Assembly: GCA_947494145.1 (NCBI GenBank)
Contig: CANLTZ010000001.1
Span: 186,001-250,000 of the forward strand
Source of the DNA: an uncultured Jannaschia sp.
Lineage (GTDB): Bacteria > Pseudomonadota > Alphaproteobacteria > Rhodobacterales > Rhodobacteraceae
Length of the DNA: 64,000 nucleotides
Direction: 5' to 3'
The translations under genes were made by a program, and so were the position numbers. The notes below the pieces were generated by a model that worked only from the letters and a program-made list of their open reading frames with translations, was not told where the DNA came from and ran no database searches. Positions 35,201 to 43,979 of the stretch are shown piece by piece (the first letter of the stretch is position 1; each line of letters begins with the position of its first letter).

Positions 35201-35757
35201 TGGGGTGCCTCCGCACGTTGATCCCTGACTAGTCGGCCCTGGAATTCGAACCGATCTGGCCCGTCGCTGCGAATAGCGGGCCCCTGCGTGACAGCGAAAA
35301 TCGGCTGCCCAGTCGCGGTCAGGCCAGACACGGTGTAGGCGATCACGTTGTAGGGACCGGGCTCATCAACCTCCAACACCATTTCCTGCATTGCACCATC
35401 GGGGTCTTGCAGCACCGTCGCCGTGCGCAGGTACTTCTGCGGCACCGCATTCACGAAGATCGGGCTGTTCTCGGGTAAGCCCTCTACCGATACCCGCGCC
35501 GTCAGCGGCAAGGTCGAGGCGACGACCTCTACCTGGATGCGTGACTGCACGGCATAGGCCAAAGCGACGCCCGCGATGATGGCGACTAGCGATGGATAAT
35601 TGGTGGTCAGCTTGCCGAAAAACGGGATCTCGATCTGCGAGACGTTTCCCGCGTCGTCGACGACGACCTGTTGGCGGACCAAGACCATAAGGCCCCCGCC
35701 AATGGCTAGGATGGCCGCAAGCATGGCCATGGACATAATGATTGCGTTCAAAAGCAT
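35197..35757 (-). CDS. Membrane-anchored protein of unknown function
   Basis: A 186-residue protein with two N-terminal transmembrane helices (about 4-26 and 57-72). A short loop between them contains V-D-D-A-G-N-V-S-Q-I-E-I-P-F-F-G-K. A periplasmic beta-rich domain of about 110 residues follows. I recognise no family. It is cotranslated with the small exported protein (ATGA overlap), so the pair is probably one envelope module. Confidence 0.65.
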   Translation of the reverse strand: MLLNAIIMSMAMLAAILAIGGGLMVLVRQQVVVDDAGNVSQIEIPFFGKLTTNYPSLVAIIAGVALAYAVQSRIQVEVVASTLPLTARVSVEGLPENSPIFVNAVPQKYLRTATVLQDPDGAMQEMVLEVDEPGPYNVIAYTVSGLTATGQPIFAVTQGPAIRSDGPDRFEFQGRLVRDQRAEAPQ

Positions 35758-35849
35758 TCGAACAGCCCCCGGAATAAAAGCGAAATAATAATTCGTGTAG
35801 AGGCGGCACTGTTACCATAAAATGCGCAGATTCGGTAGGGAGGAGAGCC

Positions 35850-36287
35850 TTACTTGCCAGTCCGCCCGGCCCCAACGGGCCCGTTGATTTCGATCAGGTT
35901 GCCTTCCGGGTCAGTCACATAGACATGCCGCAGCCCCGGAATGGCAAATTCACCCGTCACCGAATGGGGGATGCCCGCCGCACGCAGCCGGTCGATCACG
36001 GCGTCCAGGTCATCGACTTGAAAGGCCACATGCCCCCCTTCCGATGGGTTGTGGATTAGCCCGTTGCGCGCCGCGAAATCCGGGTCCGGCGCGATCAGAT
36101 GCAGGCCGGAATGGCTGTCGCGCCCATCTGCCATCAGCGCCAGTTTGTCAGGCGCACCCGGCAGGTATCCGCGGCTTTCGGGAAACGCCCAGGCCCGTTC
36201 CTCCATGCCCAAAATGGCGTGATAGAACGCGGCTGTCCGACGCACGTCTCGCGCCTGAAGGTTCACGTGATGTATTGACCAGCCCAT
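35850..36287 (-). CDS. VOC family (glyoxalase/dioxygenase-fold) protein
   Basis: A 145-residue vicinal-oxygen-chelate protein. The start H-H-V-N-L-Q-A-R-D-V supplies a metal His. G-L-H-L-I-A-P in the middle and the C-terminal D-P-E-G-N-L-I-E-I-N supply the further ligand positions, including the conserved Glu. The P-E-S-R-G-Y-L-P segment is less usual. Activities in the family range from glyoxalase to dioxygenase and fosfomycin-type resistance; the substrate is unknown. It is divergent from the M3 peptidase with a 74-bp gap, and is not close in sequence to the other VOC gene at 39355. Confidence 0.85.
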   Translation of the reverse strand: MGWSIHHVNLQARDVRRTAAFYHAILGMEERAWAFPESRGYLPGAPDKLALMADGRDSHSGLHLIAPDPDFAARNGLIHNPSEGGHVAFQVDDLDAVIDRLRAAGIPHSVTGEFAIPGLRHVYVTDPEGNLIEINGPVGAGRTGK

Positions 36288-36361
36288 GGCATCCTCCCTT
36301 TTGCCACCGACCCTAGCAACAGCACCCGCACAGGCCTAGTTACCCTGCAAAGGAGACCGCC

Positions 36362-38380
36362 ATGACCAACCCACTGCTCGCCCCCTGGGGTGGTGATTTC
36401 GCCCTGCCGCCCTTTGCCGACCTGTCCGATGATCATTTCGGCCCAGCCCTCGATGCGGGGATCGAAGAGGCCCGCAAAGCCGTGGCTGCCATCGCCGACA
36501 ACCCCGAGCCGCCCAGCTTCGCCAACACCATCGAGGCGCTCGAACGCTCGGACGCGCTGCTCGACCGGGTGGCGGGTGTGTTCTACAATCTCGCTGGCGC
36601 CGACAGCACACCCGCGCGCGAGGCGCTGCAACGCGAAATGGCGCCCAAGCTTTCTACCTTCAGCTCAGAGATTACCAATAACACCAAGCTGTTTGCCCGT
36701 GTCGAAGACCTCTGGACGCGCCGCGATACGCTGGACCTGACCGACGAACAGTCCCGCGTCCTGATGCTGACGCGCCGCGGCTTTGTGCGTGCGGGTGCCG
36801 CGTTGGAAGGCGACGCGGCCGAGCGTCTGACGGGTGTCAAATCCCGTCTGGCCATACTGGGCACCAATTTCAGCCAGAACCTGCTGGCCGATGAACGCGA
36901 CTGGTTCATGGACCTTACCGATTCCGATCTGGATGATCTGCCGGATTTCGTCAAAGATGCCGCCCGGGCTGCGGGCCGCGAACGCGACCGGCCCGGGCCC
37001 GTCGTCACGCTCAACCGATCCCTTATCGTGCCGTTCTTGCAATTCTCGCCCCACCGCGATCTGCGCGAAAAGGCCTATGAGGCCTGGACGGCCCGCGGCG
37101 CCAATGGGGGCGACACCGACAACCGGGCCATCGCTGCGGAAATCCTGAAATTGCGGGAAGAGCGCGCACAGCTTTTGGGCTACGGCAACTTCGCCCAATA
37201 CAAGCTGGAAACGGAAATGGCGGGCACGCCCGACGCCGTGCGTGACCTGCTGATGGCCGTCTGGCAGCCCGCCCGCCAGGCCGCCATGTCGGATGCCGAA
37301 CACTTGGCGCGGATGGCCCGCGAAGACGGCATCACCGGTCCGTTGGAGCCCTGGGATTGGCGCTACTACGCCGAAAAGCGGCGGCTGGAGCTGCACGACC
37401 TGGATGAGGCCGAACTCAAACCCTTCTTCCAGCTTGACCGCATGATCGAAGCGGCCTTCGCCGTCTCCCACCGGCTGTTTGGGCTGGAATTCGCGCCGCT
37501 CGACATCGACACCTACCACCCAGACGTGCGCGCCTGGAATGTGACCCGCGATGGCGACCATGTGGCCGTCTTCCTTGGGGATTACTTCGCCCGTCCGTCA
37601 AAGCGGTCTGGGGCCTGGTGCAGTGCCATGCGCTCTCAATCCAAGCTCGACGGTGAGGTGCGGCCAATCGTGGTCAATGTGTGCAACTTCGCCAAGGGGG
37701 ACCCCGCGCTGCTCAGTTACGATGATGCGCGCACGCTCTTTCATGAATTCGGCCACGCCCTGCACCAGATGCTGTCGGATGTGACTTATGAGTCGATCTC
37801 CGGCACGTCGGTGGCGCGGGACTTCGTGGAACTGCCCTCGCAGCTTTACGAACACTGGCTCGACGTCCCCTCCGTGCTGGCCGAATTCGCCACCCATGCC
37901 GAGACGGGCGAGGCCATGCCCGATGCCCTACGCGACCGGCTTTTGAAGGCTGCGACCTACGATATGGGGTTCCAGACGGTGGAATATGTGGCCTCGGCCC
38001 TAGTGGACCTGGCCTTCCATGACGGCCCGGCCCCCGCCGATCCGATGCAGAAACAGGCTGAGGTGCTGGAAACCATCGGCATGCCCCATGCCATCCGCAT
38101 GCGCCACGCCACGCCCCATTTCGCCCATGTCTTCTCAGGCGATGGTTATTCGGCGGGCTATTATTCCTACATGTGGTCCGAGGTCATGGATGCCGACGCC
38201 TTCGCCGCCTTCGATGAGGCGGGCGACCCGTTCGACGCGACGCTGGCGCAGAAGCTGGAAGACGACATCCTGTCGCGCGGCGGCTCGGTCGAGGCGGCGG
38301 ACCTTTACACCCGCTTCCGTGGCCGCCTGCCGGGGGTCGACGCGCTCCTGAAGGGCAGGGGGCTCGACGTCGCGGCCTGA
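36362..38380 (+). CDS. M3 family metallopeptidase (oligopeptidase A / Dcp type)
   Basis: A 672-residue zinc peptidase of the thimet family. The active-site motif H-E-F-G-H appears at about residues 461-465, in the segment L-F-H-E-F-G-H-A-L-H-Q-M. A long helical N-terminal half precedes it. Lacking a signal peptide, it is probably cytosolic and degrades short peptides or signal-peptide remnants. It resembles both oligopeptidase A (PrlC) and dipeptidyl carboxypeptidase (Dcp); the sequence alone does not settle which. It precedes the inositol phosphatase-type gene by 77 bp. Confidence 0.92.
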   Translation: MTNPLLAPWGGDFALPPFADLSDDHFGPALDAGIEEARKAVAAIADNPEPPSFANTIEALERSDALLDRVAGVFYNLAGADSTPAREALQREMAPKLSTFSSEITNNTKLFARVEDLWTRRDTLDLTDEQSRVLMLTRRGFVRAGAALEGDAAERLTGVKSRLAILGTNFSQNLLADERDWFMDLTDSDLDDLPDFVKDAARAAGRERDRPGPVVTLNRSLIVPFLQFSPHRDLREKAYEAWTARGANGGDTDNRAIAAEILKLREERAQLLGYGNFAQYKLETEMAGTPDAVRDLLMAVWQPARQAAMSDAEHLARMAREDGITGPLEPWDWRYYAEKRRLELHDLDEAELKPFFQLDRMIEAAFAVSHRLFGLEFAPLDIDTYHPDVRAWNVTRDGDHVAVFLGDYFARPSKRSGAWCSAMRSQSKLDGEVRPIVVNVCNFAKGDPALLSYDDARTLFHEFGHALHQMLSDVTYESISGTSVARDFVELPSQLYEHWLDVPSVLAEFATHAETGEAMPDALRDRLLKAATYDMGFQTVEYVASALVDLAFHDGPAPADPMQKQAEVLETIGMPHAIRMRHATPHFAHVFSGDGYSAGYYSYMWSEVMDADAFAAFDEAGDPFDATLAQKLEDDILSRGGSVEAADLYTRFRGRLPGVDALLKGRGLDVAA

Positions 38381-38457
38381 CGCGTCGCGCCCTCGACATC
38401 CTGCCGGGGCTCGGCCTAAGGGGTCCGGGATCATCCCCGATATCCCGGACCCAGCCC

Positions 38458-39291
38458 ATGCCCTTGACCGATGCCCAGGCCGATGCCTTGATCACAGCCG
38501 TCCGAGAGGTCGCCGCCGCCGAAATCCTGCCCCGCTTCCGCAACTTGGCCGCCGCCGATATCGACGCCAAATTGGCCTTCGACGATCTGGTCACCGTGGC
38601 AGACCGTGCCGCCGAAGACGCGCTCACCGCCCGGATCGAGGCCATCCTGCCTGGCGACACCGTGATCGGCGAAGAAGCCGTCAGCGCCGATCGTTCGCTT
38701 CTGTCGCGCGTGGGCGCAGGCCGGGTCAGCATCATCGATCCCATCGACGGCACTTGGAACTTCGCCCATGGCTTGGCCAATTATGGCGTCATCCTTGCCG
38801 TGGTGGAAGACGGCGTCACCCAATGGGGCCTGCTCTATGACCCTAGCTTCGACGATTGGGTCGTGGCCAATCGCGGTGGCGGCGCCTATTACCACCGCGC
38901 CGGCACGGCCCGCCGCCTGACCACATCCCAGGCCGACACGCCGCTGGACCAGCTTCGCGGCAACGTTGCGACCTATCTCTTTCCAATCCAGGAACAGCCA
39001 GGCCTGGTCACCACCATCCCGCTTTTCCGCCGCGCCTCCTCCTTCGGGGCCAGCCTGCACGAATACCGGATGCTCGCCCTGGGCGGCTCTGACTTCGTGC
39101 TCAATGGCGGCCTCAATGTCTGGGATCATGCCGCGGGCGTCCTGATCCTGCAAGAAGCCGGCGGTACGGCCCGCCTGCTCGATGGCCGCGATTACGCGCC
39201 GACCATGACGGAAGGCCGCTTGCTCTGTGCGCGGACCGCCGATCTCTGGGATGACCTCGCCCACACCTTCAACGCGGCACTGGTCGAGTAG
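38458..39291 (+). CDS. Inositol monophosphatase family protein
   Basis: A 277-residue member of the inositol monophosphatase/CysQ superfamily. The metal-binding elements are I-G-E-E-A, D-P-I-D-G-T-W-N-F and, toward the C-terminus, W-D-H-A-A-G. These bind Mg2+ and hydrolyse a phosphate monoester such as inositol phosphate, histidinol phosphate or PAP; the loop around D-G-T-W-N-F is usual for the inositol phosphatase group. The exact substrate is not clear. It follows the M3 peptidase on the same strand and is convergent with the VOC gene. Confidence 0.9.
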   Translation: MPLTDAQADALITAVREVAAAEILPRFRNLAAADIDAKLAFDDLVTVADRAAEDALTARIEAILPGDTVIGEEAVSADRSLLSRVGAGRVSIIDPIDGTWNFAHGLANYGVILAVVEDGVTQWGLLYDPSFDDWVVANRGGGAYYHRAGTARRLTTSQADTPLDQLRGNVATYLFPIQEQPGLVTTIPLFRRASSFGASLHEYRMLALGGSDFVLNGGLNVWDHAAGVLILQEAGGTARLLDGRDYAPTMTEGRLLCARTADLWDDLAHTFNAALVE

Positions 39292-39354
39292 CCCGTGCCT
39301 GCTTCTTTCTGACAAAGGATATCCAATCCCAGCCCCATCACAGGCATCAACCCC

Positions 39355-39732
39355 TTACTCATAAGACACCAGTTCAATCTCGATCCCTTCGGGTCCGTCC
39401 AGGTAGAACCGCCGCCCGGGCTCATAGTTTCCATGGCTACGTGGCACATATCCCAGTTCCTGTGCCCGTGCTTCCGCCGCTGCCAGGTCGCCGACCACAA
39501 TGCCCAGATGGTTCAACGCCCCATGTACGCCGTAGCTCGATCCCGCATCGGTCACCGCGCCCGCTGGCCGGTAGAGCGCCACATATCCCGCATCGTCCCC
39601 CACATGGACGGTGCGGCCCGTTTCCATGGCCGCCCCGGACCAGCGGACATGCCAGCCGAGCAGCGCGCACAGTGCATCGGCCACCGCATCAGGGTCGCGC
39701 ACCGTCAGGTTGAGATGTTCCAAATGGGCCAT
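39355..39732 (-). CDS. VOC family protein, probably SoxR-controlled
   Basis: A 125-residue glyoxalase-fold protein. It starts A-H-L-E-H-L-N-L-T-V, giving a metal-binding His. It has L-N-H-L-G-I-V-V and ends D-G-P-E-G-I-E-I-E-L-V, giving the terminal Glu. Two ATGs are available (39738 and 39732). The AGGAGG site abuts the first, so only the second has a proper 6-base spacing; it is chosen here. The gene diverges from soxR, and a SoxR box lies between them. A role in quinone or redox-drug detoxification is therefore inferred. Confidence 0.85.
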   Translation of the reverse strand: MAHLEHLNLTVRDPDAVADALCALLGWHVRWSGAAMETGRTVHVGDDAGYVALYRPAGAVTDAGSSYGVHGALNHLGIVVGDLAAAEARAQELGYVPRSHGNYEPGRRFYLDGPEGIEIELVSYE

Positions 39733-39770
39733 GTCCATCCTCCTGTTGACTTGACCCCACCCTGATCGGG

Positions 39771-39788
39771 CCTCAACCTTGGTCGAGG
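39771..39788. promoter_or_regulatory. SoxR box in the soxR/VOC divergent promoter
   Basis: CCTCAACCTTGGTCGAGG: an 18-base near-palindrome closely matching the CCTCAAG-N4-CTTGAGG SoxR operator. On the minus strand it lies within an unusually long 19-bp spacer between TTGACC and a weak -10 (GATCAG), the arrangement that MerR-family activators require, so it points at the VOC gene. Confidence 0.7.
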
Positions 39789-39803
39789 TCAAGGGAAATC
39801 GTC

Positions 39804-40238
39804 ATGCCAGCCAAGGAACTCTCCATCGGGCAGGTGGCCCGCCGCACGGGGCTCACCATCAGCCAAATCCGGTTCTACGAAGGCCGTGGCCTCATCGCAC
39901 CGCCCCGAAATGCCAGTGGCCAGCGACGCTTTCCCCGGGCCGAACTGCGCCGCCTGGCCTTTATCCGCATCGCGCAGCGCCTGGGCCTGTCACTTGCCCG
40001 CATCCGCGCGGCCCTTGGCCCGCCCGAAGCCGCGCCGCCCACCCCCGAGGACTGGCGCCGCATCGCCCATGACATGCAGGGCGAACTGACCGACCGTATC
40101 AATCAACTGACCCGTCTGCGCGACAATCTCGATGGCTGTATAGGCTGCGGTTGCCTGTCGATGACGGCCTGCGCACTCTATAACCCCGATGACGCCAAGG
40201 GCGCAGAGGGGCCGGGCGCCCGCAACGTGGAAGGCTGA
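39804..40238 (+). CDS. soxR: Redox-sensitive transcriptional activator SoxR
   Basis: A 144-residue MerR-family regulator. The helix-turn-helix starts L-S-I-G-Q-V-A-R-R-T-G-L, followed by the R-F-Y-E-G-R-G-L-I MerR signature. The [2Fe-2S] cluster ligands are Cys112, Cys115, Cys117 and Cys123, spaced C-x2-C-x-C-x5-C as in E. coli SoxR. Oxidation of the cluster by redox-cycling compounds activates target promoters. No soxS is present, as expected outside enterics. The SoxR box upstream suggests control of the divergent VOC gene and perhaps of soxR itself. Confidence 0.95.
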   Translation: MPAKELSIGQVARRTGLTISQIRFYEGRGLIAPPRNASGQRRFPRAELRRLAFIRIAQRLGLSLARIRAALGPPEAAPPTPEDWRRIAHDMQGELTDRINQLTRLRDNLDGCIGCGCLSMTACALYNPDDAKGAEGPGARNVEG

Positions 40239-40283
40239 CTTAAATACCGAGGCCTGAGCGATCCGCGCGCGCCTCCTTATGCT

Positions 40284-40775
40284 TCAATCCCGCTCTTCGC
40301 CTGGAAATACGCCCCACAACTCGGCGATCCGCGCCCAACCTTCAGCGCCTTCGACCTCGACCGCGCACCATCCGGCGGCGCATTTGCCCAGCCAGGCGAC
40401 GACACCGGCCTCCAGGCGCGCGGAAACCGGTGCGTCGGGGTTCGGACGGCGGCGTAGTTCAACCACCTCGCCTTCCACCAACACCGTGCGATTGCCCGAC
40501 AGCAGCGAATAATGCATCCAACCGCCCGCGCCTTCGCGGTCCTGCACCCGCCGCCAATGTCCGTATTCATCCACCACACGCAGCGGCATATGCCGCCGCT
40601 TGAACACCCAGTCGATGCGGTGGGTCGAGGATGGGCCGCGCCGCGCGAACCCTTCCGATGCCTTCATCGACACGAAGCGCGGCAGCGGCAGGCCCGTCAC
40701 GGGCCCCCGGTCTTCTGCCGCCGCTGAAAACCCGATGAGCACGGCCAGCGCCGCCAAAACCAATGTCTTCCACAT
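40284..40775 (-). CDS. Exported SH3-domain protein
   Basis: A 163-residue protein. It has a signal peptide (W-K-T-L-V-L-A-A-L-A-V-L-I-G-F-S-A-A-A) and two bacterial SH3-like modules of the type found in YgiM-like and SH3_4 proteins: the first around L-P-L-P-R-F-V-S-M-K-A-S and the second around V-V-E-L-R-R-R-P-N-P-D-A. Such periplasmic SH3 repeats usually bind peptidoglycan or partner enzymes. The ATG at 40775 starts the signal peptide directly; a longer start at 40799 is less likely. Divergent from the dehydrogenase gene. Confidence 0.85.
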   Translation of the reverse strand: MWKTLVLAALAVLIGFSAAAEDRGPVTGLPLPRFVSMKASEGFARRGPSSTHRIDWVFKRRHMPLRVVDEYGHWRRVQDREGAGGWMHYSLLSGNRTVLVEGEVVELRRRPNPDAPVSARLEAGVVAWLGKCAAGWCAVEVEGAEGWARIAELWGVFPGEERD

Positions 40776-40885
40776 GCGAAACCGTCCTGCCCAAATCATC
40801 CGCGGGGTTCTTGTGTCCGCCCCTTGCGCGTGCGGCGCATCCTGCCATCATGCGCCCCGCCGATCCAAGCCGGAGCCGCGTGCCC

Positions 40886-41872
40886 ATGTCCACAAGACGT
40901 CTGAGTGTTGTCGTCACGCGACGCCTACCCGCCCCGGTCGAAGCCCGCATGTCCGAGCTCTTTGATGTGACCCTCTCACCCGACGACATGCCCATGGATC
41001 GCGCGGCTCTGACCGATGCGCTGCAAGACGCCGATATTCTGGTTCCCACACTGACCGACACGATTGACGCGCCGCTTCTGGCGGCGGCGGGCCCGCGGCT
41101 GAAGTTGATTGCGAATTACGGGGCCGGGGTGGACCATATCGACGTATCCACCGCCCGGCAGCGAGGCATTCTGGTGTCCAACACGCCCGGTGTGTTGACC
41201 GAAGACACCGCCGACATGGCGCTGGCGCTGATGCTGGCCGTCATTCGCCGCATGCCCGAAGGCATGGGCGCCATGCAGGAAGGTGTCTGGGAAGGCTGGG
41301 CACCCGAAGCCTTGCTGGGCGGGCGGCTTGGCGGCAAGCGGCTGGGTATCATCGGGATGGGCCGCATAGGCCAAGCCGTGGCCCGTCGCGCCCGCGCTTT
41401 CGGGATGCATATCCATTACCACAATCGCCGCCGTCTCCATGCCGGTTTGGAGGACCCGTTGGAGGCCACATATCACGACAGTCCCGACCGGATGCTGCCG
41501 CTGGTGGATATCGTCTCGGTCAACTGCCCCCACACACCGTCCACGTTTCACCTGCTGGGCGCGCGGCGGTTGCGGCTGCTGAAACCCTCGGCCGTGATCG
41601 TGAACACCTCACGTGGTGAGGTCATCGACGAAAATGCCCTGACCCGGATGCTTCGCGCGGGGGAGTTGGCGGGTGCTGGCCTTGACGTCTATGAACGTGG
41701 GCGCGGCGTGAACCCGCGTCTGCGTGCGCTGCCCAATGTGGTGCTGACGCCGCATATGGGCTCCGCCACCCATGAGGCGCGGTTGGAAATGGGGGAAAAG
41801 GTCCTCATCAACATGCAGACCTTCGCCGATGGGCACCGCCCCCCGGATCAGGTCGTGCCCTCTATGCTTTGA
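40886..41872 (+). CDS. D-2-hydroxyacid dehydrogenase (glyoxylate/glycerate type)
   Basis: A 328-residue NAD(P)-dependent D-isomer 2-hydroxyacid dehydrogenase. It has the cofactor loop G-M-G-R-I-G-Q-A-V, the catalytic Arg region N-T-S-R-G-E-V, a Glu/His pair (L-T-P-H-M-G-S-A-T-H-E), and the N-terminal Y-G-A-G-V-D-H-I-D segment. It most resembles D-glycerate dehydrogenase / glyoxylate reductase, reducing glyoxylate or hydroxypyruvate. Its stop is 16 bp before the TTG start of the next gene, so they may be cotranscribed. Confidence 0.9.
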   Translation: MSTRRLSVVVTRRLPAPVEARMSELFDVTLSPDDMPMDRAALTDALQDADILVPTLTDTIDAPLLAAAGPRLKLIANYGAGVDHIDVSTARQRGILVSNTPGVLTEDTADMALALMLAVIRRMPEGMGAMQEGVWEGWAPEALLGGRLGGKRLGIIGMGRIGQAVARRARAFGMHIHYHNRRRLHAGLEDPLEATYHDSPDRMLPLVDIVSVNCPHTPSTFHLLGARRLRLLKPSAVIVNTSRGEVIDENALTRMLRAGELAGAGLDVYERGRGVNPRLRALPNVVLTPHMGSATHEARLEMGEKVLINMQTFADGHRPPDQVVPSML

Positions 41873-41888
41873 CGGCGGTGCGCTGGCT

Positions 41889-43502
41889 TTGACCCGCATC
41901 CTGCTTCTGGGCGGCACCGGCGTCTTTGGTGCGCGCCTTGCCGGTCTTCTTCGCGAGATGCCGGGGCTTGACCTCGTGCTGGCCGGGCGTGGCCCGGCCC
42001 ATGATGTGCGCCTTGACCGGACGGCGGCGGATCTTGCCCAAAGGGTTGCCAACCTCGCCCCCGATATCGTCGTCGACGCCGCCGGGCCGTTTCAGGCCTA
42101 TGGCGGCGATGCCTATGCCCTCGTGCGCGCGGCCATCGCTTCGGGCGCGCATTACCTGGACCTTTCCGACGATGCCGATTTCACCGCTGGGATTGCCGCG
42201 CTGGACGATGCAGCGCGCGCCGCTGGGGTGACGGCCCTTTCGGGTGTCTCCTCCGTTCCGGCTTTGTCGTCTTGCGCCGTCGACGCGCTGAGCGCTGATC
42301 TAAGCGATATCCACCTGATCGACAGCGTCATCCTTCCGGGCAATCGCGCCCCGCGCGGCCTGTCGGTCATGCGCGCCATCTTGGCCCAGGCCGGGCGCCC
42401 GCTGCGCGTGTGGCGGGCGGGCCGCTGGGTGTCGCATCGCGGTTGGGGCGCGCTGCGCCGCATCCGCCTGCCCGGCCTCGGCCCCCGCTGGACGAGCGAA
42501 ATCGGCGCGCCCGACCTCATGCTCTTTCCCGTCCGCTATGGTGCGCGCAGCGTGGGGTTTCGCGCAGGGCTGGAATTGAGCCTCCTGCATCTGGGGCTTT
42601 GGGTCATGGCCTTGCCGGTGCGTTTGGGCCTGCTGCGCTCGCTTGAGCCCGCCGCCCGACCGATGCGGGCGCTTGCCGCCTTGTTCGAGCGGTTTGGCAC
42701 CGACCGGGGCGGCATGCGGGTGCGCGTCGCGGGCCACGGGCCCGACGGTCCTGTCCAGCGTGAGTGGACGCTGCTGGCCCAGGCCGGGGACGGCCCCCAT
42801 ATCCCGGCATTGCCCGCTCGCGTCATGGTGGCGAAACTCATCGCGGGCGAGGTCGCGCCCGGCGCGCGCGCCTGCCTGGGCGAATTCACGCTGCGGGAAT
42901 TTCAAGCCGCTTGGGGCGACCTGGCCCTGTCCACTGAGCGCGCGGACACGCCGTTGACATCTGTTTTCCAGCGCGCCCTCGGCCCAGCCTTGGCGGACCT
43001 GCCCGCACCCATACAGGCGCTGCATGATGTGCAATACATGCGCCGCTGGGAGGGGCTTGGCCGCGTTGATCGCGGCACGGGTTTGCTGTCGCGGGTCATC
43101 TGTCGTGTGGTGGGCTTCCCGCCGGCGACCGACGCCATTGCCGTCGAAGTCACCATGACCCGCCACGGCCAGACCGAGACTTGGATTCGTGATTTCGGCG
43201 GTCGCAGCTTCCGCTCCCACCTGCGGGCCGCCAGCCCGCTTGGCGCGGGGCGCATAACGGAACGTTTCGGGCTGCTGACATTCGGCATTCAACTTACGCC
43301 CGGGCCGGGGCGGCTCGACTATCCCGTCATCTCAGGCCATGCGCTCGGAATCCCCATCCCGCGTCCCTTCCTCCCCCTGAGCGAAGCCCGCGAGACCGCA
43401 GATGGGGACGCAGCCCAATTCGACGTGAAGGTCAGCCTGCCGCTTGTGGGCCTATTGGTGCGCTACCGCGGCAGTTTGCGCCCGGCGGATGGACCGGGCT
43501 GA
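41889..43502 (+). CDS. Saccharopine dehydrogenase-type NADP-binding plus DUF4166 protein
   Basis: A 537-residue two-domain protein. The N-terminal half is a Rossmann domain of the saccharopine dehydrogenase NADP-binding type (I-L-L-L-G-G-T-G-V-F-G-A-R-L, then V-V-D-A-A-G-P-F-Q). A hydrophobic stretch lies near residue 235, and a DUF4166 domain occupies roughly the last 180 residues. Its reaction is unknown; reductive action on a lipid or amino compound is possible. The best start is TTG at 41889, 16 bp after the dehydrogenase stop, because upstream in-frame sequence lies inside that gene. A weak ribosome binding site makes the exact start uncertain. Confidence 0.8.
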   Translation: MTRILLLGGTGVFGARLAGLLREMPGLDLVLAGRGPAHDVRLDRTAADLAQRVANLAPDIVVDAAGPFQAYGGDAYALVRAAIASGAHYLDLSDDADFTAGIAALDDAARAAGVTALSGVSSVPALSSCAVDALSADLSDIHLIDSVILPGNRAPRGLSVMRAILAQAGRPLRVWRAGRWVSHRGWGALRRIRLPGLGPRWTSEIGAPDLMLFPVRYGARSVGFRAGLELSLLHLGLWVMALPVRLGLLRSLEPAARPMRALAALFERFGTDRGGMRVRVAGHGPDGPVQREWTLLAQAGDGPHIPALPARVMVAKLIAGEVAPGARACLGEFTLREFQAAWGDLALSTERADTPLTSVFQRALGPALADLPAPIQALHDVQYMRRWEGLGRVDRGTGLLSRVICRVVGFPPATDAIAVEVTMTRHGQTETWIRDFGGRSFRSHLRAASPLGAGRITERFGLLTFGIQLTPGPGRLDYPVISGHALGIPIPRPFLPLSEARETADGDAAQFDVKVSLPLVGLLVRYRGSLRPADGPG

Positions 43503-43692
43503 GTCGACGGTGGCTTGATCCACTGTCTCGGCCGATCCTGGACCCGGGTCCAAGCCCGCAAGGCCGCGTTGCGGCATTAGCGTGTCTGGGTCCGATGGAA
43601 ACACGATCAGGTCTGCAGCCGACAAACCGCTCAAATGCGTGCCACCGGCTTGATGGGTCGTGGGCCTTAATCGTCGTTATAGGAACATCAGT

Positions 43693-43959
43693 TCACTCCA
43701 CCATCCGCATCGAATTGCGGTTGCAGAAGATCACGTATTGGCCCGCATTCTCGACGGCGCGGAAGCCGCGGCGCCGGATTTCCGCCTCGAAGGCGTCGCG
43801 GCCGACGATCCGTTCCACATCGCGGACTTTCCGGCGAACCACGCCGCCATCCATTGCGGACTTGGCGGCGAACATGTGCCGCATCCAGGCGGCGGGGGCG
43901 ACATCGGGGGCGTCGCAGGTTTGGGGGGCTGCATCCATCATGGGGTTACGAGACCACAT
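43693..43959 (-). CDS. Small conserved basic protein of unknown function
   Basis: An 88-residue protein, M-W-S-R-N-P-M-M-D-A-A-P at the start and V-I-F-C-N at the end. It has a helical core rich in Arg, Asp and Glu (R-R-K-V-R-D-V-E-R-I-V-G-R-D). I recall near-identical short proteins in roseobacters that databases sometimes label phosphoribosylanthranilate isomerase, a label the sequence does not support. No signal peptide or membrane helix. The ATG at 43959 lacks a clear Shine-Dalgarno site; TTG at 43971 is an alternative. It follows the sulfotransferase gene by 20 bp. Confidence 0.65.
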   Translation of the reverse strand: MWSRNPMMDAAPQTCDAPDVAPAAWMRHMFAAKSAMDGGVVRRKVRDVERIVGRDAFEAEIRRRGFRAVENAGQYVIFCNRNSMRMVE

Positions 43960-43979
43960 AATGGTTAACAAAATCTCAA

